Below, one piece after another: positions 1 to 6,780 of a stretch of DNA of 64,000 bases. Positions within the stretch are counted from its first letter, which is position 1; every line of letters begins with the position of its first letter. Source of the stretch: an uncultured Burkholderiales bacterium (GTDB lineage Bacteria; Pseudomonadota; Gammaproteobacteria; Burkholderiales; Burkholderiaceae_C); the NCBI GenBank assembly GCA_903820745.1, contig CAIJIT010000055.1, positions 1 to 64,000 of the forward strand, given 5' to 3'. Under the pieces are notes generated by a model that did no database searches, was not told where the DNA came from, and saw only the letters and a list, made by a program, of their open reading frames with translations. A program made the position numbers and the translations under genes.

Positions 1-124
1 GATTATTCACAAAATTTATAAATTGTCAAGTATTTTAGTGACTACAAAACAACACCAAAAAAATCCCCAAAAAAGGGGAATTCACGAATGAAGACAAAGA
101 CTTGGCGCCAGCCGGACAAGGTAA
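1..124. other. AT-rich window edge, no supported gene
   Basis: This stretch is clearly more AT-rich than the rest of the window and has A-runs. I see no gene in it. A stop codon at 122-124 closes the reading frame of the recombinase fragment that follows. The missing recombinase N-terminus is therefore not encoded immediately upstream, and a deletion or insertion junction probably lies near here. Confidence 0.4.
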
Positions 125-979
125 ATCCGTTGGAACTTCAGTCTAATTCCCAATGAGGCCGAGGCCAAGACGATCGCGCACATCTTCCAGCGATTTGTGG
201 AACTGGGCTCGACCACCAAACTGGTCAAAGAATTACGGCTTGACGGCGTGACCTCTAAAGCCTGGATCACCCAGGATGGTCGAGTCCGGGAGGGCAAGCC
301 GATCGACAAAGGGCTTATTTACAAGGTCCTGAACAACCGCACCTACCTGGGCGAATTGCGTCACAAGGAGCTTTGGTATCAGGCGGAACACCCGCCGATC
401 ATCACGAAGTCCTGTTGGGATGATGCCCACGCCATCCTCAGCACGAATGGCCGGGTGCGGGCCACCACGACCAGAGCCAAGACGCAGTACCTGCTCAAAG
501 GCATCGTCTTTGGCAGCGACGGCCGCGCGATGTCGCCATTTCAAACCGCCAAACAAAACGGTCGCCGCTACCGGTACTACGTGCCCCAACGCGACATCAA
601 AGAGCACGCGGGCGCATCGGGCCTGCCCCGCATGCCAGCGGCGGAGTTAGAGTCAGCGGTGCTGGAGCAACTGCGCGGCCATTTGCGCTCGCCGGATGTG
701 GTCAGAGGTGTTTTGCTGCAGGCCCAGAAATACGACCCAACCCTGGACGAGGCCATTGTCACGGTGGCCATGAAGCGGCTCGACGATGTCTGGGACCAAC
801 TATTTCCTGCAGAGCAGATGCGGATTGTGCGGTTGCTGGTTCGCCAGGTGAATGTCTCGCCCAACAACATGTCGGTGGATTTGCATCCCACAGGTATCCA
901 GCGACTGGTGCTTGAGTTGCATCATAAGAAACTGCAACCCGAGCCAGCCACGGAATTGGAAGCGGAGGCCATGGCATGA
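125..979 (+). pseudogene. Serine recombinase, C-terminal fragment
   Basis: This frame, open from 125 and first startable at a GTG at 197, encodes the middle and C-terminal parts of a large serine recombinase. It carries the Recombinase-type region (LIPNEAEAKTI, then DKGLIYKVLNNRTYLGE) and the region equivalent to the recombinase zinc ribbon (YLLKGIVFGSDGRAMSP, YRYYVP), in which the usual Cys pairs are absent. The resolvase catalytic domain, with its serine nucleophile, is missing, so the protein cannot recombine DNA. A stop at 122-124 blocks any upstream extension. Its stop overlaps the start of the next gene (ATGA). It is probably a remnant of an element that once mobilised this island. Whether it pairs with the N-terminal fragment at 4010 is unknown. 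Confidence 0.8.
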
Positions 980-1428
980 GCGAGATTCAAATCAGATCCA
1001 CTGGCACCACGGAAGTGATTCAATCCAGCGACGGCCGGATCACGCTGTCGGTACCGATTCAGATCAAACGCCGCAGCGGGCGAAAACAAGTGACGCTGCC
1101 GAACGGTCAATTAGGTCAACCGGGAAAACTGCTGAGGCCTTGGGACGTTGCGGCCACACCGCTGCAACTGGCTCTGGCCAGGGGCCACCGGTGGCTGGCC
1201 ATGCTGGAGTCCGGCAAGGTGAAAAACCTGACGGAAATTGCAGCGCTGGAGGGTGTCGATAACAGCTACGTGAGCAGGATGGTGAATCTGACCACGTTGG
1301 CACCGGACATCGTCGAGGCGATTTTGGAGGATGCGCTGCCAGATCACCTGACGCTGTTTGATCTTGCTGTGGATCCGCCTGCGCTGTGGGAGGAGCAGCG
1401 GTTACGGATTTGGTGGAACGGCGACTGA
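976..1428 (+). CDS. Recombinase-associated HTH-like hypothetical protein
   Basis: This 150-residue protein is translationally coupled to the recombinase fragment by an ATGA overlap. A central segment, roughly residues 65-110 (LTEIAALEGVDNSYVSRMVN, then PDIVEAILED), looks like a ParB/resolvase-type helix-turn-helix. The N-terminus (IQIKRRSGRKQVTLP) is basic. Small proteins of this kind commonly sit immediately downstream of large serine recombinases in proteobacterial islands, where an accessory DNA-binding role is plausible but unproven. The frame is intact although its partner is truncated. I do not assign a molecular function. Confidence 0.65.
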   Translation: MSEIQIRSTGTTEVIQSSDGRITLSVPIQIKRRSGRKQVTLPNGQLGQPGKLLRPWDVAATPLQLALARGHRWLAMLESGKVKNLTEIAALEGVDNSYVSRMVNLTTLAPDIVEAILEDALPDHLTLFDLAVDPPALWEEQRLRIWWNGD

Positions 1429-1518
1429 AAAAGTATAGAGATGGCGACTAACTCCAAGGCAGCGATTGCTGCCCTTCACAGCTGATCAGCGACATCACAC
1501 CGTCGGCCAGGAGCAGAA

Positions 1519-1533
1519 GTTCGCGAATGACCG
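1519..1533 (-). repeat. 15-nt intergenic motif, copy 1
   Basis: Read on the minus strand this is CGGTCATTCGCGAAC, identical to plus-strand 9067-9081. Both are followed by similar sequence (TTCTGCTCCTGGCC here, GTCAGCTTCTGGCC there). The motif lies in the 179-nt gap between the HTH gene and the DUF4238 gene, and I see nothing else in that gap. Confidence 0.4.
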
Positions 1534-1607
1534 CTCTCTATGAGTGAATCAAGCCAGAGAATCTCAAAGCTGGCTGAATAATTCCGGGGCCAGTGGCAGG
1601 TGCACGA

Positions 1608-2633
1608 TCAAACTGGCGGTCTGGCTTCCGAGGTGCCAACGACTCCGTGTTCGGCCTTGAACTGCTCCAGCTCCTCCTCGCTGGGCGGAGTCGTGAACCG
1701 GTCGATCACCTTATCGTCCCACTGGAGCCGCAACAGCGGATCGTGGTAGAGCACCTCTCGAGTTGAGGACAGCGCTAATCCGTATGAGTGCTGGATCATG
1801 CGGTTATTCATTACGCCCACGAATTGCTGATTTGCGGCGTTGATGGTTTTCTCATCACCATCCCAACGGCCGATCAAAATGGCGTGCTTCGTCAGCGGAA
1901 AGTAGATCTCGGTGTTCATTAGGCCGAAGCCCGGGCTGTGCGGCAAATACGCGGGCACCTTTTCCGGCTGAATGCAAGCAATAACCACAGGTCGACTCGT
2001 AGTGATGAACTCGCCGTATTCGCCAGGCACTAAATAGAGCGTCCACTTTCGCTGACCAAGTAACTGCAGCACCGTGTTGTATAGGTCGATTTCGGTCTGA
2101 ATGTGCCGCTCGCGTGCAACTTCGATCGTGTACTCACCTCGCCTGTGGAAATCCTTTGCATCCTCATACGTGACCATAGACGTCTTTCCCGTCTTCTTTT
2201 CCATGTCCCTGATCTGCGACGAAAATCGCCCCTTGTCTTCTAGAACCAAGTCCATCACACGCTCAGCAACCCGTGCTTGAAACTCGCGCATATTCTCTCG
2301 CTGCTCAGGTGACCTGACCGCGAGCAATGCCATCAAGTTGAGTATGTAGTTTTTGTTCCCACCATCAAAAATGCCGGACTTCGCTACTTCACGGATCGCG
2401 GTCACAGCCGAAGATTCGAGCTTGCCAAACTCCTCCTCGAGCCAATCCGGCTTGCGATCCTCGACCTCGAACCGCATGAAGTCACGTTGCGCACAAATGT
2501 TACGTGTGTTCGTTTCGTATGTTTTCTTCGCTTGTAGGTCGTGGACGACGACCATGTAGTGCTTTCCGCGCCTCCAGCCGAAGCCGCGCAAGTATCCCTG
2601 GGGGATGTAGTGGTGATTGCGGGATTCAGTCAT
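1608..2633 (-). CDS. DUF4238 family protein
   Basis: The N-terminal motif HHYIPQGYLRGF is the hallmark of DUF4238 proteins. The predicted protein is 341 residues from the ATG at 2633. An in-frame GTG at 2669 would add 12 residues, but conservation begins at the ATG. The body is soluble-looking, with no signal peptide or membrane segment, and has the mixed charge typical of this poorly characterised family, which is common on genomic islands. It stands alone, facing away from the recombinase fragment. Base composition is lower in GC than the core genes, consistent with horizontal acquisition. No catalytic role can be assigned from sequence. Some DUF4238 proteins occur in defence-rich regions, but that association is weak. 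Confidence 0.75.
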   Translation of the reverse strand: MTESRNHHYIPQGYLRGFGWRRGKHYMVVVHDLQAKKTYETNTRNICAQRDFMRFEVEDRKPDWLEEEFGKLESSAVTAIREVAKSGIFDGGNKNYILNLMALLAVRSPEQRENMREFQARVAERVMDLVLEDKGRFSSQIRDMEKKTGKTSMVTYEDAKDFHRRGEYTIEVARERHIQTEIDLYNTVLQLLGQRKWTLYLVPGEYGEFITTSRPVVIACIQPEKVPAYLPHSPGFGLMNTEIYFPLTKHAILIGRWDGDEKTINAANQQFVGVMNNRMIQHSYGLALSSTREVLYHDPLLRLQWDDKVIDRFTTPPSEEELEQFKAEHGVVGTSEARPPV

Positions 2634-2823
2634 TTCCGAATTGTCGCCCGCCGAGGATATGTAATTCACGCTTCCAGCGCATTTTGAACTAGGTGCTCCC
2701 CAAAATGGGGGGTGTCCGCTTTGAGACGTGCCGCTTGAGCTCCAGGAAGTCCGCCTCGGGTCCGGATACTGCCAGTCAGTCGTCTAGCCGTGAACGACGG
2801 CAACCAGCCTTAAAGAGTCATTA

Positions 2824-3097
2824 CCTCAGCCTACCAAAGCAACGAAAAAACTGATTGATTCGTCCGCACGTAACCCGTTGATTTATATCGGGGTGACGGG
2901 TGAGCCTTCCGGACTTCGGCCTGCGCTGGGTGGGGAGGGTCGGAGAGAGAATGTGCAAACGGAGAGTGAAACCTGCCGGTTACTGGCATAAATGACTCTC
3001 TCCGTAGTCCGCAAGAACCCGCAGGAACCCGCGCAAACACGCGGTAGTGGGCAAAAAAAAGCCAACCGGTTAGGGTTGGCTTTTAAGGTATTGGTGG
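2824..3097. repeat. 274-bp direct repeat, copy A (tmRNA-flank duplicate)
   Basis: This segment matches 9245-9518 at a constant offset of 6421 with no indel and about 19 mismatches by my count. It ends at TTGGTGG, exactly where copy B reaches the tmRNA 3' CCACCA, and then diverges. It contains three tandem decamers (CCGCAAGAAC, CCGCAGGAAC, CCGCGCAAAC at 3009-3038) that resemble integrase arm-type sites, and the duplicated tmRNA terminator. The likely origin is the end of an element integrated at the ssrA 3' end. The 190 nt before it, back to 2634, contain no gene that I can see. Confidence 0.8.
3052..3084 (-). terminator. Orphan duplicate of the ssrA terminator
   Basis: On the minus strand GCCAACC and GGTTGGC form a stem (plus strand 3061-3080) followed by a run of eight T. 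It is the same structure that lies downstream of tmRNA in copy B. Here it follows the small antitoxin-like gene and could terminate the mazEF operon transcript. Confidence 0.6.
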
Positions 3098-3121
3098 CAA
3101 GCAGGAATATGAATGCCAACG

Positions 3122-3301
3122 CTATTTCGAGCTTGAAATGGCGTTTGGAACAACGTCAAATACAGCAGACAAATCTTTTCGGGACGCCTCAACTACCTTG
3201 CGAACGACTTTAGGTGTGGCCAATTTCATGGCACGGCCCTCAATCCGGGCGCGGCGCTGTGCTGGCAATGTCGCCATGATGTCATCGAGTTTTTTTGCCA
3301 T
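3122..3301 (-). CDS. Small antitoxin-like protein downstream of mazF
   Basis: This 59-codon frame starts 11 nt after the mazF stop on the same strand. It begins MAKKLDDIMATLPAQRRARI, which resembles the N-terminal helix of XRE/HigA- or RelB-like antitoxins (K-L-D-x-x-x-x-x-L-P-x-x-R-R-x-x-I). The middle is basic (KVVRKVVEASRKD). No helix-turn-helix domain follows, so it may be a truncated antitoxin or a separate mini-protein. Its spacing suggests co-transcription as a third gene of the mazEF operon. It is short, so the call rests on the start context and the family-like N-terminus. Confidence 0.5.
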   Translation of the reverse strand: MAKKLDDIMATLPAQRRARIEGRAMKLATPKVVRKVVEASRKDLSAVFDVVPNAISSSK

Positions 3302-3312
3302 AGTTGAAGTCC

Positions 3313-3657
3313 TCAGGAAATCATGAGCAGGGCTTTCATCTTGGCCTTGACGTGCAACATCACGTCCGCCGGTACGACGGCCTTTTTCTTCGCCTTACGC
3401 ACTTTCCAATCCAAGGACTTGACTTGATCTGACAACACGGCGCAGTCAACACCGTCAACTTGGGTCACCACTTCAAACGGGTGACCTTTGATTTTGGTGG
3501 TCATGGGACAGCAAACCATCAGGCCCGTTTTACCGTTGTAACTGGCCGGACTGATCACCAACGCAGGGCGATGACCTGCTTGCTCATGCCCCGCTTGGGG
3601 ATCAAACTCCAACCAGACCACCTCACTGGCATCGGGAACATAGCCGCGTGTGGCCAT
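3313..3657 (-). CDS. mazF: MazF/PemK-family endoribonuclease toxin
   Basis: This 114-residue protein has the expected MazF length and order: EVVWLEFDPQAGHEQAGHRP near the N-terminus, ALVISPASYNGKTGLMVCCP, then VLSDQVKSLDW. The ExxWLxFDPxxGxEQxGxRPAxVxS pattern and the conserved Q-x-x-S-L-D-W are diagnostic. Family members cleave mRNA at short sequences and are inhibited by a cognate AbrB-type antitoxin. Its ATG overlaps the last base of the mazE stop (TAATG), so translation is coupled. The C-terminus ends shortly after the conserved helix, and nothing suggests inactivation. The cleavage specificity cannot be read from the sequence. Confidence 0.9.
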   Translation of the reverse strand: MATRGYVPDASEVVWLEFDPQAGHEQAGHRPALVISPASYNGKTGLMVCCPMTTKIKGHPFEVVTQVDGVDCAVLSDQVKSLDWKVRKAKKKAVVPADVMLHVKAKMKALLMIS

Positions 3658-3899
3658 TACAAAGCCTCTTTGCCAACCGGCTTGCCAAAGCTGAATTCGC
3701 TGTGTGCGTTACCCGCTGTGATGCCCGCCAGCAGGTTATCTAAGCTGTAAGTCACATTTTCTGAGGGCTGGATCACAATGCGCCCGCGTGAAACGACCAG
3801 CTCAACTTTTTGCTCGAGAGCGTAACCAGCGGCCTTCAATGCCGCGCTGGGCAGGCGCAGTGCTGGACTATTGCCCCACTTACGGATGACGGCTTCCAT
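3657..3899 (-). CDS. mazE: MazE-type AbrB-fold antitoxin
   Basis: This 80-residue protein opens MEAVIRKWGNSPALRLP, the standard SpoVT/AbrB swapped-hairpin DNA-binding domain of MazE antitoxins, and continues with VELVVSRGRIVIQP. The acidic, flexible C-terminus would wrap around MazF. A good ribosome binding site (AAGGAG, about 6-7 nt before the ATG) fixes the start. It is the first gene of the operon and overlaps mazF by one base. A palindrome at 3920-3932 upstream is a likely site for autoregulation. Such modules stabilise islands and plasmids, which fits the setting. Confidence 0.9.
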   Translation of the reverse strand: MEAVIRKWGNSPALRLPSAALKAAGYALEQKVELVVSRGRIVIQPSENVTYSLDNLLAGITAGNAHSEFSFGKPVGKEAL

Positions 3900-3916
3900 A
3901 AAAATTCTCCTTGAAC

Positions 3917-3935
3917 GTATCTACATTGTAGACAC
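3917..3935. promoter_or_regulatory. Palindromic operator upstream of mazE
   Basis: TCTACA-T-TGTAGA is a perfect inverted repeat (3920-3932), extended outward by two further complementary pairs. It lies 21 nt before the mazE start, and the broken recombinase gene starts divergently beyond it. The position fits autorepression by MazE or the MazEF complex. Confidence 0.6.
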
Positions 3936-4009
3936 TTTCTTCCCGTGGATCAACACAAGCAGCGGGCTGTCTTGTTCTACCGCCTTGCGATCCTGAGATG
4001 ATGCGGGCT

Positions 4010-4102
4010 ATGAGCGACATCCCCACCGATTTACCGGAGTCAACACCACCGCAAGCCCAACGCTGCGCGGTCTACACCCGAGAGGTGGTTCCGGAATTTT
4101 GA
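4010..4102 (+). pseudogene. Serine recombinase N-terminal fragment cut by IS3
   Basis: The reading frame starts at ATG 4010 (in-frame ATGs also at 3998 and 4001) and encodes about 24 native residues ending QRCAVYTR, the conserved beginning of a resolvase catalytic domain in large serine recombinases. The insertion sequence end then supplies EVVPEF and a stop. The rest of the gene is not found on the other side of the insertion sequence, so this is more than a simple insertion: sequence was lost or rearranged. It lies divergently from mazE. Confidence 0.75.
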
Positions 4103-4162
4103 ACAGCCGGATAAGTGGAAGTTCTGCGACATTTACCCGGGCCAGAGGCCCGAGAATGCAGG

Positions 4163-4474
4163 ATGAACATGAGCAAAAGACCTCGCAGGAACCACTCGCC
4201 GATCTTCAAGGCTAAGGTGGCAATCGACGCCATCAAGGGCGAAAAGACGCTAGCCGAGTTGGCTAAGTTGCACGATGTGCACGCCAATCAGATTGTCGAT
4301 TGGAAAAATCAGCTTCTTGAACGGGCGGCCGGCGTGTTCGGTTCGGAGTCGAGCACTGCCGCTCCGGTGGTTGACTTGAAGGAGCTGCACGCCAAGATCG
4401 GGCAACTGGCCTTGGAGAATGATTTTTTGGCCGGTGCGCTCAGCAAGGCGGGCATGCTGAGCGTAAAGCGATGA
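4163..4474 (+). CDS. IS3-family transposase OrfA
   Basis: This roughly 103-residue protein from ATG 4163 (a second ATG is at 4169) has the HTH_Tnp_1 domain: HSPIFKAKVAIDAIKGEKT, then LAELAKLHDVHANQIVDWKN. A leucine-zipper-like C-terminal half (KELHAKIGQLALENDFLAGA) follows, used in this family for dimerisation and assembly with OrfB. Its stop overlaps the start of orfB by ATGA, with orfB in the -1 frame. I see no A6G-type slippery run at the overlap, so coupled re-initiation may be as likely as frameshifting. Confidence 0.88.
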   Translation: MNMSKRPRRNHSPIFKAKVAIDAIKGEKTLAELAKLHDVHANQIVDWKNQLLERAAGVFGSESSTAAPVVDLKELHAKIGQLALENDFLAGALSKAGMLSVKR

Positions 4475-5301
4475 TCAACCGAGATCACGCACTGCCGATC
4501 AAACGACAGGCCGAACTGGTGAAGATCAGCAGAGGCAATGTGTACTACATGCCTCGGGCGGCTTCTCAGGCAGATCAGGACCTCATGAAGCGCATCGACA
4601 CGCTCAACCTGACCTATCCCTTTGCAGGCAGCCGCATGCTGCGCGACTTCCTCAGTCGGGAAGGTTTCGTGGTCGGTCGCCGGCACGTGGGCACGCTGAT
4701 GCGCCGCATGGGCATTGAGGCGCTGTACCGCAAGCCCAACACGAGTAAGAAGCACCCGAGCCACAAGATCTATCCCTACCTGCTGCGCGAGCTGACGATC
4801 GATCGGGCCAACCAGGTCTGGGCTACCGACATCACGTACATCCCGATGGCGTGCGGCTGGGTCTACCTGTGCGCCATCGTGGACTGGGCCAGCCGGCGGG
4901 TCCTCTCGCATCGGGTATCGATCAGCATGGAAACCTCGTTTTGCATGGAAGCCCTGGAAGAAGCCTTCCAGAAATACGGTAAGCCCGAGATCTTCAACAC
5001 CGATCAGGGAAGTCAGTTCACGAGCGAAGCCTTCACCGGCGCGCTCAAGGCCCGCGGCGTGGCCATCAGCATGGACGGCAAGGGAGCCTGGCGGGACAAT
5101 GTCTTCGTTGAGAGGCTATGGCGCACCATCAAGTACGAAGAGGTTTACCTGCACGCCTATGATTCGGTGAGCGCGGCAAAGGCGGGCTTGGCCAAGTACA
5201 TCAAGCTGTACAACACCGAGAGGCCACATTCTTCTCTGAACAAGAGGACCCCGGACGAGTTCTACTTCGCGACGCTGCCGGCGATCAAACAGGCAGCATG
5301 A
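4471..5301 (+). CDS. IS3-family transposase OrfB (DDE integrase core)
   Basis: This 276-residue protein has an N-terminal HTH_21-like region (YPFAGSRMLRDFLSREGF) and a retroviral-integrase core. The three catalytic acids are visible in WATDITY, FNTDQGSQFTS and FVERLWRTIKYEEVY. The C-terminus YNTERPHSSLNKRTPDEFY is typical of the family. Length and all motifs are intact, so the element may still be active. The first catalytic motif and the YLCAIVDWASRRVL stretch place it near the IS3 subgroup, which I did not verify by alignment. Confidence 0.92.
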   Translation: MINRDHALPIKRQAELVKISRGNVYYMPRAASQADQDLMKRIDTLNLTYPFAGSRMLRDFLSREGFVVGRRHVGTLMRRMGIEALYRKPNTSKKHPSHKIYPYLLRELTIDRANQVWATDITYIPMACGWVYLCAIVDWASRRVLSHRVSISMETSFCMEALEEAFQKYGKPEIFNTDQGSQFTSEAFTGALKARGVAISMDGKGAWRDNVFVERLWRTIKYEEVYLHAYDSVSAAKAGLAKYIKLYNTERPHSSLNKRTPDEFYFATLPAIKQAA

Positions 5302-5412
5302 ACGGTGCACACGAGTTGCTGGCCGAATTGCTGCCGACAGCTGAGCACCGATGAACGACCGCAAGGCTCCACTTAGCAAATTGGTTTTGCTGTTCGAACA
5401 ACCGGAACCACC

Positions 5413-5553
5413 TTATTGGGTCCCTGGCTCAATTTCTTCCCAGTAAAGAATATCGGGCATCGCAAACTGCAGCGGAAGCAGGAAAAGCTTTTCCATAATC
5501 TCCCCCGCCTCCATGTCAATCAGTATGTTGGCATCACTGATGAGCAACAACAT
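5413..5553 (-). pseudogene. PIN-type toxin, N-terminal remnant cut by IS3
   Basis: On the minus strand an ATG at 5553 opens a 46-codon frame overlapping the end of the XRE-ImmA gene by 20 nt. It reads MLLLISDANILIDMEAGEI and then YWEEIEPGTQ, followed by a stop made at the insertion sequence junction. The LISDANxLIDME start is the first catalytic strand of PIN-like nucleases. In related loci an intact gene of this kind follows an XRE-ImmA gene as its presumed toxin partner. Only the first acidic residues remain, so the nuclease must be inactive. Confidence 0.7.
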
Positions 5554-6613
5554 CCACCGACTCCAGTTGACGCTCTTTATGGAAACGCATCATGGGGATG
5601 CCTAGTAACTCAGCAGCTTTCGACTCAGAGACGTATTGCTCCCCTAAAGCTCGATAGATCAACTGCTCAAACAACCGTGGATGTTCACGTTGAACTACCT
5701 CGCCAGGTTCAATTTTGCGCCACCCTTTTGCGGAAAATCGTTTCCACAAGGCGAGATGGGTGACGTCGGTAATAACGCCACATTGCTTCGCCCGCTGAAG
5801 CCAACCGGCCATGCTCAAACCGAACTCATGCTTCAAAGCGAAGAGCTCTTGCCATTCGATTCCACGTCGAACCTGCCCCAAAAGCTGCACGACTGCTGCC
5901 TTTGGCGCCAAGAACGCACCTGCGAAACGATCACAGGCCTTCTCTTCATTTATGCCGTCAGCAAGACGACCAGACAGCAATAGGTGACCGAGTTCATGCG
6001 CAAGAGTGAATCGTTGACGGTCGCCTGGCCATCGAGACGAAACTGCAACGATCGGATACGATCGTCCATCGGACGTGCGCGCAGTCGCCGTTAGTCCAGA
6101 GAACCCTGGATTCGCTTCATCAACAACGATCACAAGCAGACCCAAGGTCTCTAATGTGTCCGTCAGATCCCCAATCGGGTTGAGGCCCAGCTTCCAAGAC
6201 TCCCGCACCCGATCCGCGAAAAATTCCAAATCGTCAAGATCGTTGATGTGCGGAGGTAGGCCCTCAGGCGCCTCGAACCGCAGGATAGGTGATTCGGGAA
6301 AGAACCCCAGCAACTGCACCCGCTTTTCGATCAGCTCAACAGCTTTGATCTTTAGTGCCTCTTGTGCAGTTTTCCCGAATGTGGACCGTCGCCGAAATTC
6401 CGGCTCAAGTAGCTCCACCTCGTCGGTGCGGAAAAAATACTCAACCCTTATCCCACAAGCTTGCGCCAACTTGAGGAGTTGCGATGAAGGCGGGGTCAGG
6501 ATCCCCTTCTCGTATTTTTGAATCGCCGTGTGAGTTACGCCGACCTTCTCCCCCAGAGCGTCCAGAGTGAGCCCTGCAGCCAAGCGAGCTTGCCGAATGC
6601 GGTTCCCTATCAT
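5534..6613 (-). CDS. XRE regulator fused to ImmA/IrrE metallopeptidase
   Basis: This 359-residue protein combines an XRE helix-turn-helix (residues about 1-60: RIRQARLAAGLTLDALGEKV, IQKYEKG) with an ImmA/IrrE zinc peptidase core whose HExxH is seen in TLAHELGHLLL, followed by a downstream acidic ligand region (CDRFAGAFLAP). In characterised relatives the peptidase half cleaves a repressor to induce mobile-element or stress genes. Here repressor and protease are one chain. A strong ribosome binding site (GGAGG, about 5 nt before the ATG) fixes the start. Its downstream PIN-like partner has been destroyed by the insertion sequence, leaving an orphan regulator-antitoxin. An inverted repeat upstream probably mediates autoregulation. 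Confidence 0.85.
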   Translation of the reverse strand: MIGNRIRQARLAAGLTLDALGEKVGVTHTAIQKYEKGILTPPSSQLLKLAQACGIRVEYFFRTDEVELLEPEFRRRSTFGKTAQEALKIKAVELIEKRVQLLGFFPESPILRFEAPEGLPPHINDLDDLEFFADRVRESWKLGLNPIGDLTDTLETLGLLVIVVDEANPGFSGLTATARTSDGRSYPIVAVSSRWPGDRQRFTLAHELGHLLLSGRLADGINEEKACDRFAGAFLAPKAAVVQLLGQVRRGIEWQELFALKHEFGLSMAGWLQRAKQCGVITDVTHLALWKRFSAKGWRKIEPGEVVQREHPRLFEQLIYRALGEQYVSESKAAELLGIPMMRFHKERQLESVDVVAHQ

Positions 6614-6627
6614 GACGCCTCCATGTC

Positions 6628-6667
6628 TGGTTTAAAAGAATCTCCATTCTATACAAAATTTAAACCA
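6628..6667. promoter_or_regulatory. Inverted-repeat operator/promoter of the XRE-ImmA gene
   Basis: TGGTTTAAA (6628-6636) and TTTAAACCA (6659-6667) form a perfect 9-nt inverted repeat separated by 22 nt, 14 nt upstream of the gene. Between them, on the minus strand, lies TATAGAAT, a good -10 candidate. Binding of the XRE domain here would block RNA polymerase. Confidence 0.55.
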
Positions 6668-6780
6668 AGCGCTAGGGCTTTCTGAGCTCTCTGATTGTCT
6701 TTTGAAACAGTTCGAGGACCAAAAAACTCGGCCACCTAGGCCAGTCACCGACCGGCCGCTTTCCTTTCCCTAGTCACTAG

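Larger units (their letters stand above)
4084..5412 (+). mobile_element. IS3-family insertion sequence, about 1.33 kb
   Basis: The ends carry the inverted repeat GGTGGTTCCGG (4084-4094 and the complement at 5402-5412), and the match continues imperfectly inward (GAACAGC, AAGTGGA). Two overlapping frames encode an HTH OrfA and a DDE OrfB. I see no target-site duplication. The left flank is a recombinase N-terminus and the right flank is a truncated PIN toxin, so adjacent deletion or recombination between two copies probably followed insertion. Confidence 0.85.
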
